NCBI GenBank assembly: GCA_014841835.1
Contig: JACYUQ010000004.1
Coordinates: 124,001 to 188,000, forward strand
DNA: 64,000 nucleotides
From: Oxalobacteraceae sp. CFBP 13730
GTDB lineage: Bacteria > Pseudomonadota > Gammaproteobacteria > Burkholderiales > Burkholderiaceae_D
Direction: 5' to 3'
Within the stretch, counting starts at the first letter, position 1; each line of letters opens with the position of its first letter. Positions 63,326 through 64,000 of this stretch are shown piece after piece. The translations under genes and the position numbers were made by a program. The notes under the pieces were generated by a model that was not told the origin of the DNA, did no database searches, and saw only the letters and a list, made by a program, of their open reading frames with translations.

Positions 63326-64000
63326 TCAGGAGAGGGTGAAGCCGGCGGAGAGGCTGTAGCCTTCGCCGTAGGCGCTGCGCAGGGGGAGGTCCTGGCCGAG
63401 GCCGGAGCGGGCCTTCTTGCGCAGGCGGTAGACCAGCATGTCGACGCGGCGGCTGGCGTCGGGGTCGTCGCCCCCCATGCCGGCCACGATGACGTGGCGC
63501 GGTACCGGGCGCGTGTTGATCGTCAACAGGTGCAGGAAGTTGCATTCCTTTTCGGTCAGGTCGACCACCTTGCCCATCAGCTCGAGCTGGCGTGCGCTCA
63601 CGCGCAGCATCCACTTGCTAGGGGCCGGCGCCGGATCCTGCGGGCGCACCCGGCGGTCGAGTGCCTCGATGTGGGCGGCCAGTTCCGGGAACTTGATCGG
63701 TTTGGTCAGATAATGGTCGGCGCCCAGGCGCAGGCCCAGGATGCGGTGGTCGAACGCCACCCGGCCCGTGAGTACCAGCAGCCCGATTTCCGGGTACAGC
63801 TGGCGCATGCGCGGGATGACATTGAAGCCATCTTCATCTGGCAACCCGAGGTCGAGCACCACGACCGCAGCCGGCGTGCGCGTCAGCGCCGCCCACATTT
63901 CACTGGCGGTCCTGGCGATCGTGACGTCGTGGTCCAGCTCCTTCAGGAACTCGGCCATGTCGTCGGCGTATTCGCCATTGTCTTCAACTATCAGTATCTG
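63326..64000 (-). CDS. OmpR/PhoB-type response regulator, N-terminus beyond window
   Basis: At least 224 residues; the frame is open to the right edge, and the true start is probably only one or a few codons beyond it. Receiver domain: ILIVEDNGEYADD with the acidic pair at the very beginning, phosphoacceptor Asp in VVVLDLGLPDEDGFNV (about residue 50 from the edge), Thr in LVLTGR, Lys in YLTKPI. C-terminal winged helix: LTEKECNFLHLLTIN, DASRRVDMLVYRLRKKA and LRSAYGEGYSL. It likely controls transcription in response to a kinase off the right edge. Target genes are unknown. The REP-type repeats lie directly past its stop. Confidence 0.9.
   Translation of the reverse strand, partial: QILIVEDNGEYADDMAEFLKELDHDVTIARTASEMWAALTRTPAAVVVLDLGLPDEDGFNVIPRMRQLYPEIGLLVLTGRVAFDHRILGLRLGADHYLTKPIKFPELAAHIEALDRRVRPQDPAPAPSKWMLRVSARQLELMGKVVDLTEKECNFLHLLTINTRPVPRHVIVAGMGGDDPDASRRVDMLVYRLRKKARSGLGQDLPLRSAYGEGYSLSAGFTLS

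Overview
The window is high-GC bacterial chromosome that reads as a betaproteobacterium of the order Burkholderiales, most likely family Oxalobacteraceae (Massilia-like). The indications are the block order gltBD - mlaFEDACB - ABC-2 exporter - bolA-like - murA - his operon - HIT - tatABC, a short-form HisG, monofunctional HisB, a PEP-CTERM/exosortase substrate, and the protein content overall. Taxonomy is inferred from gene content and not from a marker-gene search. No phage, plasmid, CRISPR array, rRNA operon or resistance island is visible. Nearly all sequence is coding, and very long antisense open frames accompany most real genes because of third-position GC.

Layout. 1-4,161: two tandem, closely similar secreted subtilisin-like S8 proteases (the first cut by the window edge). 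4,162-6,399: a TonB-dependent receptor. 6,697-7,013: a tRNA-Val(UAC)/tRNA-Asp(GUC) unit with its own promoter and terminator. 7,040-12,858: a membrane diguanylate cyclase, a stand-alone cyclic-nucleotide-binding protein translationally coupled to an AI-2E-family permease, a YgiQ-type radical SAM protein and a DUF4404 protein. 12,943-19,661: a REP-like hairpin pair, then three tandem secreted M3 zinc peptidases. 19,854-25,686: GMC oxidoreductase, SlyX, Rep helicase, DUF1857 protein, dihydrolipoamide-dehydrogenase-like flavoprotein. 25,894-30,205: a PEP-CTERM protein behind a near-consensus sigma-54 promoter, PriA, a 550-bp AT-rich spacer with DnaA-box-like sequences, HemE. 30,295-38,449: an S9 peptidase overlapping a 1,388-aa SNF2-family ATPase, then a DUF885 metallopeptidase-like protein.

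38,507-51,495 (all minus strand) is a compact run: ABC-2 ATPase and permease, BolA-like protein, MurA, complete histidine biosynthesis except hisZ (hisG-D-C-B-H-A-F-I-E), an orphan DNA methyltransferase lodged between hisD and hisC with ATGA overlaps on both sides, HIT protein, and TatABC. 51,665-55,459 is the Mla lipid-transport operon with its own terminator. 55,460-55,873 is an AT-rich spacer holding overlapping promoter-like sites around a palindrome. 55,874-62,085 is gltBD (glutamate synthase). 62,155-63,311 is a RAYT transposase framed by nested inverted REP-type repeats, and the window ends inside an OmpR-type response regulator.

Most of the window is core metabolism and envelope biogenesis. 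The observations most worth testing are the his-operon methyltransferase, the sigma-54-driven PEP-CTERM gene, the RAYT/REP unit, the palindrome-in-promoter spacer near gltD, the DnaA-box-like cluster between priA and hemE, and the protease gene arrays.
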